Below, piece by piece: positions 8,178 to 16,810 of a stretch of DNA of 64,000 nucleotides. Below the pieces are notes generated by a model. It was not told the origin of the DNA. It saw nothing but the letters and a program-made list of their open reading frames with translations, and did no database searches. Source of the DNA: Streptomyces iranensis (GTDB lineage: Bacteria > Actinomycetota > Actinomycetes > Streptomycetales > Streptomycetaceae); the NCBI RefSeq assembly GCF_017874715.1, contig NZ_JAGGLR010000011.1, positions 124,001-188,000 of the forward strand, read 5' to 3'. The translations under genes were made by a program, and so were the position numbers. Within the stretch, counting starts at the first letter, position 1. The number at the start of each line of letters is the position of its first letter.

Positions 8178-8669
8178 ATGCCGCGCCGTTCTCCAGCCCC
8201 CGAGTCCGATGCCGAGGCGATGGTCTCCGCCTTGCTGACCGCGTCCCGGCTGCTGGTCGCCGTCTCAGCCCGGTCGCTGGCCGCGGTGGAGGAGTCCCTG
8301 ACGCTGCCGCAGTTCCGGATGCTGGTGGTGCTCGACGGCCGGGGGCCGCTGAGCCTGTCCGGGCTGGCGGGCGAGTTGGGGGTACAGCCGTCGACCGCGA
8401 TGCGCATGATCGACCGTCTGGTCGCGGCGGGGATGGTCGCGCGCGGCGTCTCGGCGGAGGACCGGCGCACCAGCGTGATCTCGCTCACCAAGGGCGGGCG
8501 GCGGATCGTGGCTGAGGCCACCGATCGGCGTCGGCAGGAGATCGCACGCATCGTCGAGGCCATGCCGCCGGGCCGGCGTCGCTATCTGATCGACGCGTTG
8601 CAGGCGTTCACGGAAGCGGGCGGCGAGCCCGCGGTGCCGAACGGCTCCCAGGCACACACCAACTGGTGA
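8178..8669 (+). CDS. MarR-family transcriptional regulator
   Basis: 163 aa with the MarR winged-helix layout: a dimerisation helix, then LTLPQFRMLVVL, the recognition region LAGELGVQPSTAMRMIDRLV (about 73-92), and the wing with AEDRRTSVISLT. MarR proteins usually repress nearby genes and respond to small molecules or oxidants. A TAGAAA hexamer at 8166-8171, six bases before the ATG, could be a -10 box for a leaderless transcript, although AAAGGG there could also serve as a weak ribosome site. Its target is unknown; candidates are itself and the copper/isonitrile genes upstream. Confidence 0.85.
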   Translation: MPRRSPAPESDAEAMVSALLTASRLLVAVSARSLAAVEESLTLPQFRMLVVLDGRGPLSLSGLAGELGVQPSTAMRMIDRLVAAGMVARGVSAEDRRTSVISLTKGGRRIVAEATDRRRQEIARIVEAMPPGRRRYLIDALQAFTEAGGEPAVPNGSQAHTNW

Positions 8670-8799
8670 TGTCAGGCGGTGGCTCTCACCGGGCGCCAGG
8701 GCGAGCGGCTCCCCGCGTGGCTCGACGCTTGCCATCGGGGTTTTCCGGTAGCCGGCACCGTTCCGGAGAGATGGCCCATCACCACTGCCTCGCCGCACC

Positions 8800-8909
8800 C
8801 GCGGATTCTCGGCCACCATCCAGTCGACCTTCTCTGTGTAGACGGCGGCGATCCGCTCTGGATCCCCTTCGGCGGCACGGCGAAGACAGTCCTCTACGTA
8901 CCCCCGCAC
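8800..8909 (-). pseudogene. Remnant of a SnoaL/NTF2-like gene
   Basis: On the minus strand, the first 36 codons from the GTG/ATG region at 8909 read like the N-terminus of a SnoaL-type NTF2-fold protein: a helix with RRAAEGDPERIAAVY, then KVDWMVAENP. After about 8800 the frame continues without any family resemblance and runs antisense through the MarR gene. The fragment overlaps the end of the BioF-like gene by 16 bp. It appears to be a truncated leftover in the convergent gap between marR and bioF. Confidence 0.45.
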
Positions 8910-10180
8910 TGGGCCCCGCGGGCGACCACCGTCACGGCTTGCTCGATCTGGTGGTCGGTGAGGTCACCGCGGGCGGTGAGTCGAAGCCGGGAGTGGCGGT
9001 CGGGCGTGGATGGCGGCCGGAAGCAGCCCACCGCCACGCCTGCCTCCCGGCAGGCTTGCGCCCATGTCACGGCGGCTTGCGGCGAGGGCGCGCGGACGGA
9101 CACCACGGCGGCGTCCGGCACGCTCGCTTCCAGCCCGGCGGCCGCCAGGCCTGTCGACAGGCGCCGGGCCACCTCACGGGCTCGTGCGGCGCGCTCGGGC
9201 TCCTCGCGCAACAGTCGCAGCGCGCCCAGGGCCGCGCCCACGCTTGCCGGGGCGAGGCCGGTGTCGAAGACGAAGGTGCGGGCCGTCTCCGTGAGGTGCC
9301 GGATGACCCTGCGGGGGCCCAGCACGGCCCCGCCCTGAGACGCCAGCGACTTCGACAGCGTCACGGTGGCCACCACATCGGGGGAGCCGGCCAGATCGGC
9401 GGCCGACAGCGCGCCGCTGCCTCCGTCGCCGACCACTCCGAGGCCGTGCGCGTCATCCACCAGCAGCGCGGCGCCATGCGCACGGCACGCCCGTACCAGC
9501 TCCGTCAGCGGCGCGGCGTCGCCGTCCACCGAGAAGACCGAGTCGGTCACCACCAGGGCGCGACCCCCGCCGTGCTCGGTGAGCGCGGTGCGCACCGCGG
9601 CCGGCTCGCGGTGGGGTACCTGCGTGACCTTCGCCCGGGAAAGTCGGCAGCCGTCGACCAGGGAGGCGTGGTTGTAGGCGTCGAAGACGATGAGTGTGCC
9701 CGGTCCCGTCAGGGCTGTGAGGGCGGCCAGATTGGCCGTATATCCGGAGGAGAAGACCAATGCGGCCTCGAAGCCGCAGAAGTCCGCCAGTTCCTCCTCG
9801 AGTTCCAGGTGCAGCTGCGTGGTGCCGGTGACCAGGCGTGAGCCGGTGGCGCCGCCGCCCCAGCGCGCCACCGCCTCCGTGGCCGCCCGCACCACTCGCG
9901 GGTGGCGGACCAGGCCCAGGTAGTCGTTGCCCGCCAGATCCAGTACGGGCTCGTCGGCCGGCCGTGGGCGCAGCTGACGGGTCAGCCCGGCGCGGCGGCG
10001 CAATTGGGTGCGCCGGTCGATCCAGTCGAAGACCGCCGTCGGGGCGGGGGCGACATGCCCTGGGCGGGCGCGGTACGGATCGGTCCGGCTCGTGGAGGGC
10101 GCGGCGGCATCCGGTGCGGGGATGGACCGATCGCCCGGGGCCGGGGTGGGTGTGGTCGGCTGGACGGGGTGCTGGGCCAT
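8894..10180 (-). CDS. bioF: BioF-like 8-amino-7-oxononanoate synthase (alpha-oxoamine synthase)
   Basis: 428 aa with the ATG at 10180; the upstream open frame lacks family resemblance. PLP fold type I oxoamine synthase: GNDYLGL, GATGSRLVTG, the DDAHGLGV block (Asp and His contacting PLP) and the lysine loop TLSKSLASQGG that holds the internal aldimine. These enzymes condense an amino acid with an acyl thioester and lose CO2; BioF makes the biotin precursor KAPA from alanine and pimeloyl thioester. No bioA, bioB or bioD is nearby, so this may be a second copy or a specialised-metabolism oxoamine synthase. It is divergent from a P450. The first 55 residues are Pro/Thr-rich and probably disordered. 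Confidence 0.85.
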   Translation of the reverse strand: MAQHPVQPTTPTPAPGDRSIPAPDAAAPSTSRTDPYRARPGHVAPAPTAVFDWIDRRTQLRRRAGLTRQLRPRPADEPVLDLAGNDYLGLVRHPRVVRAATEAVARWGGGATGSRLVTGTTQLHLELEEELADFCGFEAALVFSSGYTANLAALTALTGPGTLIVFDAYNHASLVDGCRLSRAKVTQVPHREPAAVRTALTEHGGGRALVVTDSVFSVDGDAAPLTELVRACRAHGAALLVDDAHGLGVVGDGGSGALSAADLAGSPDVVATVTLSKSLASQGGAVLGPRRVIRHLTETARTFVFDTGLAPASVGAALGALRLLREEPERAARAREVARRLSTGLAAAGLEASVPDAAVVSVRAPSPQAAVTWAQACREAGVAVGCFRPPSTPDRHSRLRLTARGDLTDHQIEQAVTVVARGAQCGGT

Positions 10181-10324
10181 GGTCGGTACTGTGGCACGCG
10201 CCTGGTGGCCGGTCGGCGGGTGGGGGAGGGGTCCGGTGTGATCGAACGGGGTGGGCGCCGTGTGTCCGAGTGATGCCGCGCACAGGGCGGCGGTGGCGGG
10301 ACGGCCACGTGTTAGCGTCCGTCC

Positions 10325-11671
10325 GTGCACATCCCGGCTCTGGACACCTCCCCACCTGGTACGGAGGTCCGCGACGGTGGACCCGGCAGCGGGGTGGCGG
10401 GGCCCCTGCCGCCCGGCGGCGCGGGGGGTCCGCTGGACGGTTTGGACCTGTTCGGGGACGGTTTCGTTCGCGACCCCTACCCCTGGCTGGACCTGCTGCG
10501 GTCCCAGGCGCCTGTGCATCACGACGCGGGTACCGGTCTGTGGCTGGTCAGCCGCCATCGGGACATCCGTCGGGTGCTGCTCGACCCCGGCACCTTCCGC
10601 CCGGACAATGCCCAGCACGCGGTCACCCCGCTGCCCGTGGCCGTACTGCGGGTGCTCGCCAGGGCAGGTTTCCAGCTCCCGCCCGCGCTCGCCAACAACG
10701 GCACCGACAGCCACCCCGGTCTGCGCCGGGTGGTCACCCGATTCTTCAACGCCCGGCGCGTCGCGGCCGCCGTACCGGTGATCGAGCGCCTGGCCGGGGA
10801 GCTACTGGACACGGCGCGGGCACGGATCGACGCCGACGGTGAATGTGACCTGTTCGCCTCCTTCGCGCAGGTCCTTCCCTGCCGGGTGCTGATGGAGCTG
10901 TTGGGCATCCGAGACGTCGACCCGGCCACGCTGATCCGCTGGAGCGACGCCTCGCTGGAGCTGTTCTGGGGCACACCCGCACCGGAGCGACAGCTGGAAC
11001 TGGCGGAGCAGGCCGGTGAGTTCCACCAATGGCTGACCACGACCGTGCGCACCACCAAGGCCACCGCCGACTCCTTCATCGGAGCACTCGCCCGGCACCG
11101 GCTGCCCGATGGAGCGCCCCTGGACCCCCAGACGGCGGTCGGCGCCTGCTTCTTTGTCTTCGTCGCCGGCCAGTCGACCACCGGCCAGCTCATCGCCACC
11201 GTACTGCGCCGGGCGCTCATCGAGCCCGAACTGTGGCCGAAGGCGGCACAGGATACGGAAGCGGCATGGGCCTGGGTGGAGGAGGTGCTGCGGCGCGAGC
11301 CGCCGGTGACCACCTGGCGCAGGGCCGCGACACAACCGGTGGAACTGGGCGGAGCCGAGCTGCCCGCGGGAGCACAGCTGCTGTTGATGCTCATGGGCAG
11401 CGGCTCGGACCCGGAGGTCTTCGCCGATCCGGAACGGATGTGTCCACACCGGACCAACGTCCGCCACCACCTGGCCTTCGGCGCCGGTCGCCACCGTTGC
11501 CCGGGTGCGTCGTTGGCGCGAACCGAGGCGGCGGTGGCCCTGCGGGCGGCGGCTCGTGCCCTGCCGAAGGTACGTCTTGTGGAGGGCGCGGAGGGAGCAC
11601 CGATGCTCGGGCTGCTGTCATTCCGGGCGCCGCTGCGCGTGGTCGTGGCCGACGGATCTCGCCGACTGTGA
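10325..11671 (+). CDS. Cytochrome P450 divergent from bioF
   Basis: 448 aa from GTG 10325. TAGCGT at 10313-10318, six bases upstream, suggests a leaderless transcript. The heme loop FGAGRHRCPGASLAR is intact (Cys at about 392), and the K-helix EVLR is present. The I-helix reads AGQST (about 281-285): the Thr is there, but the preceding acid found in most P450s is Ser. The N-terminal 40 residues are Gly/Pro-rich. The divergent BioF neighbour recalls the BioI-BioF pairing of Bacillus, where a P450 cleaves acyl-ACP to pimeloyl-ACP, but sequence alone does not establish that function here. Confidence 0.9.
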   Translation: MHIPALDTSPPGTEVRDGGPGSGVAGPLPPGGAGGPLDGLDLFGDGFVRDPYPWLDLLRSQAPVHHDAGTGLWLVSRHRDIRRVLLDPGTFRPDNAQHAVTPLPVAVLRVLARAGFQLPPALANNGTDSHPGLRRVVTRFFNARRVAAAVPVIERLAGELLDTARARIDADGECDLFASFAQVLPCRVLMELLGIRDVDPATLIRWSDASLELFWGTPAPERQLELAEQAGEFHQWLTTTVRTTKATADSFIGALARHRLPDGAPLDPQTAVGACFFVFVAGQSTTGQLIATVLRRALIEPELWPKAAQDTEAAWAWVEEVLRREPPVTTWRRAATQPVELGGAELPAGAQLLLMLMGSGSDPEVFADPERMCPHRTNVRHHLAFGAGRHRCPGASLARTEAAVALRAAARALPKVRLVEGAEGAPMLGLLSFRAPLRVVVADGSRRL

Positions 11672-11798
11672 CGGCCTGACGTCGCATGAGATGGCCTGCT
11701 GGGGAGGCGGGGGATCGGCATGCCGGCCGGAACTCTCCTGGGCACCTACGCCATGGAGTCCTTCGGTGCCGTGGTCCTCTCCAGGGTCAGCGCGAGCG

Positions 11799-12314
11799 TC
11801 ATCGGCCGGGCGGGGCCGGGCTCCCTGACGGCTCATCGGGGAGGACGCGAACGAAGGGGATGTGGTCCCGTCCGATGCGGTGGTAGTCCTCCACGCTGCC
11901 GTCGGTCTTCAGGCCGCACATCCGCATCAGCCCGCGGGCCAGGCGCGGATGCAGCAGGGCGTAAGCGGCCATCAGGCGCCCGGACCCCTCGGGGTCCAGC
12001 GGCTGGGCCACCGCCGCCATCCTGTGGCGGCCGACCTGAATGGTGACCTGCGGAGTGCGCTGGACGTTGCGGTACCACTGCGCGCCCGGACCGAAACCCG
12101 AGGCGAGGTGATACGCGCCGGTCCGCGGGTCCCGCCCGGTCACCTCCAGGACGACCTGCCGCGGCAGACCACTCGTGCGGCCGGTATGGGTGAGCAGCAG
12201 CATCCGACTGCCCAGCAACCACCCCAGGTGCCATCGGTAGAGCAGAATCGGCGCTCGAAGCACCGCCCTGCGCAGCCCGGAGGTCGAGCGCATCCGCATG
12301 CGTCGGGCCTTCAT
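11799..12314 (-). CDS. Nitroreductase/F420H2-dependent (DDN-like) family protein
   Basis: 171 aa. The ATG at 12314 was chosen because GGAGG lies 9 bases upstream; the longer open frame is unsupported. The sequence LLLTHTGRTSGLPRQVVLEV, then YHLASGFGPGAQWYRNV and TIQVGRHRM, is the split beta-barrel pattern of the deazaflavin-dependent nitroreductase (Ddn) family. Members bind F420H2 or other flavins and reduce activated double bonds or nitro groups; some bind fatty acids. A basic N-terminal helix (KARRMRMR) may associate with the membrane. Its natural substrate is unknown. Confidence 0.8.
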   Translation of the reverse strand: MKARRMRMRSTSGLRRAVLRAPILLYRWHLGWLLGSRMLLLTHTGRTSGLPRQVVLEVTGRDPRTGAYHLASGFGPGAQWYRNVQRTPQVTIQVGRHRMAAVAQPLDPEGSGRLMAAYALLHPRLARGLMRMCGLKTDGSVEDYHRIGRDHIPFVRVLPDEPSGSPAPPGR

Positions 12315-12596
12315 CGCTCGATTTCCTCCCCGTGCCGGAGCGGGTGGCCTTCGCCAACTACTTCGATCATGCAAATGTTGCACAGCCTCAAGATACTCAT
12401 CGCGCACAAGCGGGTGACCCAGCCATGGTGCTGGGGGAGCGGGAGACTGTAGCGGATCGGAGGGGGCCCTGCCATCGGTTCCGCACCCTTGATCAAAGGG
12501 CATATTTTGCAGTGTCTAAAAGCCTAGCGTGCTGCGTGCCTACGACGCAGGCGTCCGTCTCCCCCAGGCGGACGCACTCCCGATCCAGGAGGCACC

Positions 12597-13262
12597 ATGA
12601 CCGCTCACGCCCGGTCAGTACCCGGCCGCTCACGCAATCTGACCATCGCGGGCGTCCTGCTCGTCGCTCTGGCCGTCATCGCCGGAGCCATCGTCTGGGC
12701 CACCCGAGGCGATGCGAACGCCACGGAGAACTCCTCGGCGAGCTTCCCCAGCGCCAAGCCTGCCGCCCCCGGAGACGTCGTCACCACGGCCGGCCCGGTG
12801 AGCAAGTTGGACATGGAGTTCCTGGTGAAGGTGCGGCAGGCCAATCTGTGGGAAGCCCCCGCCGGTCGGCTCGCCCAGACCCATGCCACCAGCGAGGCCG
12901 TCAAACGTGCCGGGATGCATGTCATGGACGGGCACTCCAAGCTGGATGAGTTCGTTCGCAACACCGCCGAGGCACTGAACGTCGCCATCCCGGACGAGGC
13001 CAGCACCGAGCAACAGGGCTTCGTCCGCACCCTGGAGAACGCCCAGGGGGCCGACTTCGACAAGAAGTTCGCCAACATCCTCCGCGGCACCCACGGCAAG
13101 ATCTTCGTCACCATCGCCCAGGTCCGCGCCAGCACCAAGAACTCTGTGGTGCGCCGGTTCGCCTCCGAGGTCAATCTCACCGTCCTGGACCACCAGAACG
13201 TCCTCGACGACTCCGGCCTGATCGACGAGGCCACCTACGACGACATCGCGTCCACCTTCTGA
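12597..13262 (+). CDS. DUF4142 exported protein
   Basis: 221 aa with GGAGG at 12588-12592 ahead of the ATG. One hydrophobic helix at about 15-36 acts as signal peptide or membrane anchor. The rest is a helical domain with the DUF4142 (ferritin-like) pattern: SKLDMEFLVKVRQANLWE, QTHATSEAVKRAGMHVMDGH, a long middle helix and VLDHQNVLDDS at the end. In Streptomyces these are secreted proteins of unknown function, often several per genome. The 282 bp upstream hold its promoter region, where no clear sigma-factor motif was recognised. Confidence 0.8.
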   Translation: MTAHARSVPGRSRNLTIAGVLLVALAVIAGAIVWATRGDANATENSSASFPSAKPAAPGDVVTTAGPVSKLDMEFLVKVRQANLWEAPAGRLAQTHATSEAVKRAGMHVMDGHSKLDEFVRNTAEALNVAIPDEASTEQQGFVRTLENAQGADFDKKFANILRGTHGKIFVTIAQVRASTKNSVVRRFASEVNLTVLDHQNVLDDSGLIDEATYDDIASTF

Positions 13263-13344
13263 CACCCGTACCCACGGCAGGGCGGATGGCCGCCTCCTCT
13301 TGGCGTACCGCCGGGCGCCGCGCCCGCGGGTATCCGGCACTGTC

Positions 13345-15324
13345 TCATCGGTCCGCTCCCCGCGATCCGTGGATACCGGCGGGTGGGTGACCGGCGAGAA
13401 GTTCACCCAGGCCCTGGCGGGTGACGGCCAGCACCACGCGGTCCTGTGACCGCAGGACGTAATCGGGGCGCGGCTCCCACACCAGGGCGGGTTGCCGGGT
13501 GGCCTCGCCGTAGCGGGGTGCCGCCGCGAGGTCGCGCTGCCGGTCCTCGGGCTCGGCCGTGTCCAGTGCGATCACCCGCCAGGCGCCCGGTGCGAACGCC
13601 TCGGCGACGGTACGCCCCTCCAGCCGCGGATGTCCGGCGACATGCAGCGCGGCGAAGATCAGTACCCGGCGCTCGACCGGTATGGCGCCCAGGATCTGGC
13701 GGCCCATCATCGCCCCGGCGAAGGCGGGCGCCGCAAGGCTCGAGACGCTGCGGCTGCGGGTCAGCGCCTGTGGGTGGGCGGCGCGCAGGGTGCGGTAGAC
13801 GGCGGTGGCGAAGTGGTCGTCGTAGAGGCGCAGGGCCACCCGCAGCCGGGGCTTGACCGAGCGGGCGTACAGCGTCGCCTCCAGATTGGTGGTGTCGACG
13901 CTGGTCAGGGCGAGCAGGGCGTGCGCGCGCTGGATTTTGGCGGCCTCCAGGACGCCCTCCTGGGTGACATCGCCGATCACGGTCGGCACCCCCAGCCTGC
14001 GGGCCAGTGGGATGCCGCGTGCCCCGGGATCCTCTTCCACGCACACCAGGGGGATGTCCATCTCCCGGAGTCTGGCCAGGACCCGGGTGCCGACCTTGCC
14101 GAGTCCGAGCAGCACGACGTGGCCGGAGAGGCCGCGCGGAGGGCGGCGCAGCGCGGACGCGGTGCGGAAGGTGCCCAGCGCTTCGAGCGCGGCGGCCACC
14201 AGGACGGGCAGCAGAAGCAGTCCGGTCAGCCCGGAGAGGAGCTGGAGGATCTTGCGTCCGGTCGGCTCGTCGAGCGCGGGTTCGTCGATCGCCAGGACGT
14301 CCAGCACCGTGAGGTAGGCCCCGTGAAGGAGACCGGCCCCGGTGAAGTACCAGGAGGCGACGGCGAGCGCGAGCACGGCGATTGCCATGCCGGCTACGGA
14401 CCAGCGCAGCCGGCGTGAGAAGAGTGAGGCGAGCGGCAGTCTGCGGCTGCCGAGCCGCCGCGGCGGCGGCGGTGCGCCGGTGGCGGAGACGGCTTCCAGC
14501 ACCACCGTGCCGCGCCCGGTGGCGGCGGCGACCTCCTCGTCTCCCGGCAGCAGTCTGGGCCCTTCGTCCCCGCTGCCCTCGGAGCCCTCGCTGCCGCCCG
14601 GATCGCTGGTGGTGGACGAGAGCAGGGCGAGGGTGCACAGCCCCGGATCGGCGACCTCGTCGGAGCCGGGCGGAATGCGCTCGGCCGCGCGCAGCAGCAG
14701 CCCGTCGGCCTGTACCACCTTGCTGGTGCCCGCGACGGCGGTGGCCGCGAGTGCGGGGGCCACGGTGTCGGCGTCCGACAGCACGGTGGTGGATGCGTCC
14801 AGCTCGGCCTGGTCCATTCCGGGGGCGGCGACCCGCGCCGCCTGGTCGAGGAGATCCTCCAGGTGCTGGCCGAGTTTGCGGTTGTAGAGCCGGATGACCA
14901 GGCGCAGCCGTGGGTTGAGGCGGCGAGCGCGGAGCGCGGCGTGGATGTTGGCCTCGTCGTCGTCATGGACCAGGGCGAGCGCAGTCGCATGCTCGATACC
15001 CGCCTCGGCCAGCACCTCGTCGTCCAGCGCCGGGGCTTCCATGACCTCCACCCCCCGGTCCGGGGCGGCGTCGTCCGGGGACCTCGGCGGCGGGACCCGT
15101 CCGACGGCCGTGCTCAACCGGCCGAAGAGTGCGGCGGCACGGCCTCCCGCCATCCCCCGCCCCGTGGGTTCCGCCAGGGAGACACCGCCCGGGATGATGA
15201 GCGTCACCCGTGCCCGGTAGACGTCGTGGAGTTCTGCGGCCAGGCGGTGTGCGAGCGCGTCGTCACCGCAGACGACCATGTGCGGCGCGGTCGGTCGGGG
15301 TGGTGCGGCGGATGAGGAGAACAC
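13345..15324 (-). CDS. Double-RCK (TrkA-N) potassium-channel-like membrane protein
   Basis: 659 aa from GTG 15324 (an internal ATG at 15279 would also keep the fold). Two nucleotide-binding RCK/TrkA-N modules flank a membrane part. The first (about 15-270) starts HMVVCGDDALAHRLA. Then come hydrophobic helices at about 308-330 and 355-382 with an intervening loop, then the second Rossmann module with LLGLGKVGTRVLARL. This layout resembles CASTOR/POLLUX-type and other bacterial RCK-gated ion channels. It probably controls K+ or another cation in response to NAD(H) or nucleotide. It stands alone and is convergent with the DUF4142 gene. Confidence 0.75.
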   Translation of the reverse strand: MFSSSAAPPRPTAPHMVVCGDDALAHRLAAELHDVYRARVTLIIPGGVSLAEPTGRGMAGGRAAALFGRLSTAVGRVPPPRSPDDAAPDRGVEVMEAPALDDEVLAEAGIEHATALALVHDDDEANIHAALRARRLNPRLRLVIRLYNRKLGQHLEDLLDQAARVAAPGMDQAELDASTTVLSDADTVAPALAATAVAGTSKVVQADGLLLRAAERIPPGSDEVADPGLCTLALLSSTTSDPGGSEGSEGSGDEGPRLLPGDEEVAAATGRGTVVLEAVSATGAPPPPRRLGSRRLPLASLFSRRLRWSVAGMAIAVLALAVASWYFTGAGLLHGAYLTVLDVLAIDEPALDEPTGRKILQLLSGLTGLLLLPVLVAAALEALGTFRTASALRRPPRGLSGHVVLLGLGKVGTRVLARLREMDIPLVCVEEDPGARGIPLARRLGVPTVIGDVTQEGVLEAAKIQRAHALLALTSVDTTNLEATLYARSVKPRLRVALRLYDDHFATAVYRTLRAAHPQALTRSRSVSSLAAPAFAGAMMGRQILGAIPVERRVLIFAALHVAGHPRLEGRTVAEAFAPGAWRVIALDTAEPEDRQRDLAAAPRYGEATRQPALVWEPRPDYVLRSQDRVVLAVTRQGLGELLAGHPPAGIHGSRGADR

Positions 15325-15685
15325 GACGTCGAAGCCCCCGTTCGGTCAATGGGTGTCGGCGGTCACCTCAGGGCGAAGTGCCGCGGCCACAGGCATCCGA
15401 GGCACAGTGACACCGTCACGTTGGAGAGCCCGGTACGCGCTCGGGCGAAGTCCAGCACTTCAGCTACCGCGTCGACAGCCTTCATCGTATGGGCCCGCGC
15501 GGCGAGCACCGGCACTGTCCTCGCGTGACGGAGCCGCGCGGCGGCGCGGCGGCTCACCTCTGCTCGCCCGAAGAGGGGCCTGGTGATGCCCGGCCGTATC
15601 CCCTCCGTGGCGGTGTTCGTTGGTCGGCTGGGGTTGATCGGCGAGGAACCCGCCGTTGGGACGGACCTTTGGAGGATGAGACATC
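15325..15685. other. Intergenic region without recognised gene
   Basis: 361 bp between the divergent RCK protein gene and the SnoaL-like gene. Short open frames here have no family resemblance. It presumably contains both promoters. The only clear signal is GGAGG at 15671-15675 serving the downstream GTG start. Confidence 0.5.
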
Positions 15686-16186
15686 GTGAACCAAGAGGAA
15701 ATGGTCGCGTTGTGGGAGCAGCACACGGCGTACGAGTTTGTGATCAAGGATGCCGACCTGGCGGTGAGCACCATGGTGGAGGACGCCAGTGTGATGCATC
15801 TGCCGACGATGAGCGGTGGTTTCGGCAAGGAATACCTACGGGGTTACTACCGCGATGTGTTCATCCCGGGCATTCCGCGGAACACCGTCATGGAGACGAC
15901 GGCTCGGTCGGTGGGCAGCGACTTCCTCGTCGAGGAGATCATCATGCGGATGCCTCACGACCAGGAGATCCCGTTTTTGCTGCCTGGGCTCGCTCCGACC
16001 GGACGGCCCGTCGAAGTGGCCCTGGTGGTGATGGTGAGATTCCGCGACGGCCTGATGGAGAGCGAACGGATCTACTGGGACCAAGCCGCGGTGTTGACCC
16101 AGGTCGGTCTGCTCGCCGCCGGAGATCTGCCCGTGGCCGACTCCGCCGAGGTCGCCCGATTTCTGCGAGATGGGGCCACGCCCTGA
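15686..16186 (+). CDS. SnoaL/NTF2-like protein
   Basis: 166 aa, GTG start 10 bases after GGAGG (15671-15675). Single NTF2-like domain: an N-terminal helix (MVALWEQHTAYEFVIKD), then MVEDASVMHLPTMSG and a long C-terminal beta sheet with VVMVRFRDGLMESERIYWDQ, typical of SnoaL-type ester cyclases and of uncharacterised NTF2-like proteins. These bind small hydrophobic ligands; enzymatic activity cannot be predicted. It stands alone on its strand. Confidence 0.75.
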   Translation: MNQEEMVALWEQHTAYEFVIKDADLAVSTMVEDASVMHLPTMSGGFGKEYLRGYYRDVFIPGIPRNTVMETTARSVGSDFLVEEIIMRMPHDQEIPFLLPGLAPTGRPVEVALVVMVRFRDGLMESERIYWDQAAVLTQVGLLAAGDLPVADSAEVARFLRDGATP

Positions 16187-16810
16187 CCACACAAGGGCCG
16201 TCGAAGAACCCCGCACGCCGCTTTTCCTTCCGCTGGGCAGAAAGCCGACTTCCGCTGTCTCCGGCGCGAATTACGGTGCGGTCGCGCTGCGCTTCCACAG
16301 CGCGCACCCGCACCGGCGCCGCATCCGGGAGGTACATCGATGCGTCCAACCCGTCGCCCGTCCAGAGCGACTCCCCCGTTACGGTCCCGGCCCCGCGTCG
16401 TGGCCGGCTCGCCCACCGAGAACGCTTCCGTCCTCGCGGCGATCCCGGATCCGACGAGTGGCTCGTACCCGGGCGTCGTGCTGATGCCGGGCTATCAAGG
16501 CACCCAGCGGTCACGCGCTGGCAGGACACCTGTCCGTTCTGAGCGGATCCTCGTAGGGCTCCTACGGTCCGCCGCAGGAGCCCTTCTCGCGAGCGCGCTC
16601 TGTCGGGACGTCATCCACCGGATGCGTGCAGAGCTCGACGCCGCGCGCGAGCCGCACTGATACAGATCGTCAACTGATCGACTCTCACGGGACTGGTCGC
16701 TGTGCTGGTCCCGCGTAGGGTTTCAAGGAGGCGGCAGTGCGGCGTTCGCGCACTCCGTCCGCTGCCGCGCCGAGTGTTCAGGCGCATCCACGAGAGAAGG
16801 AAACACACCC
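16187..16810. other. Long intergenic stretch, no gene recognised
   Basis: 624 bp. Several open frames cross it on both strands, but none has a convincing start, ribosome site or family resemblance, and they overlap one another. It may be decayed coding DNA. Near its end lie TAGGGT (16716-16721) and the inverted repeat described separately, which likely form the promoter of the oxidoreductase gene. Confidence 0.5.
16736..16754. promoter_or_regulatory. Inverted repeat AGTGCG-N7-CGCACT upstream of MDR gene
   Basis: A perfect 6-bp inverted repeat with a 7-nt spacer, about 56 bp before the oxidoreductase start and just after a TAGGGT hexamer. It is a reasonable operator for the AraC regulator encoded downstream or another factor. 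There is no direct evidence. Confidence 0.3.

Noticed and set aside
16340..16660. A 106-codon frame in the 16.2-16.8 kb gap
   Set aside because: No ribosome site, no recognisable domain, and it overlaps other frames of equal quality.
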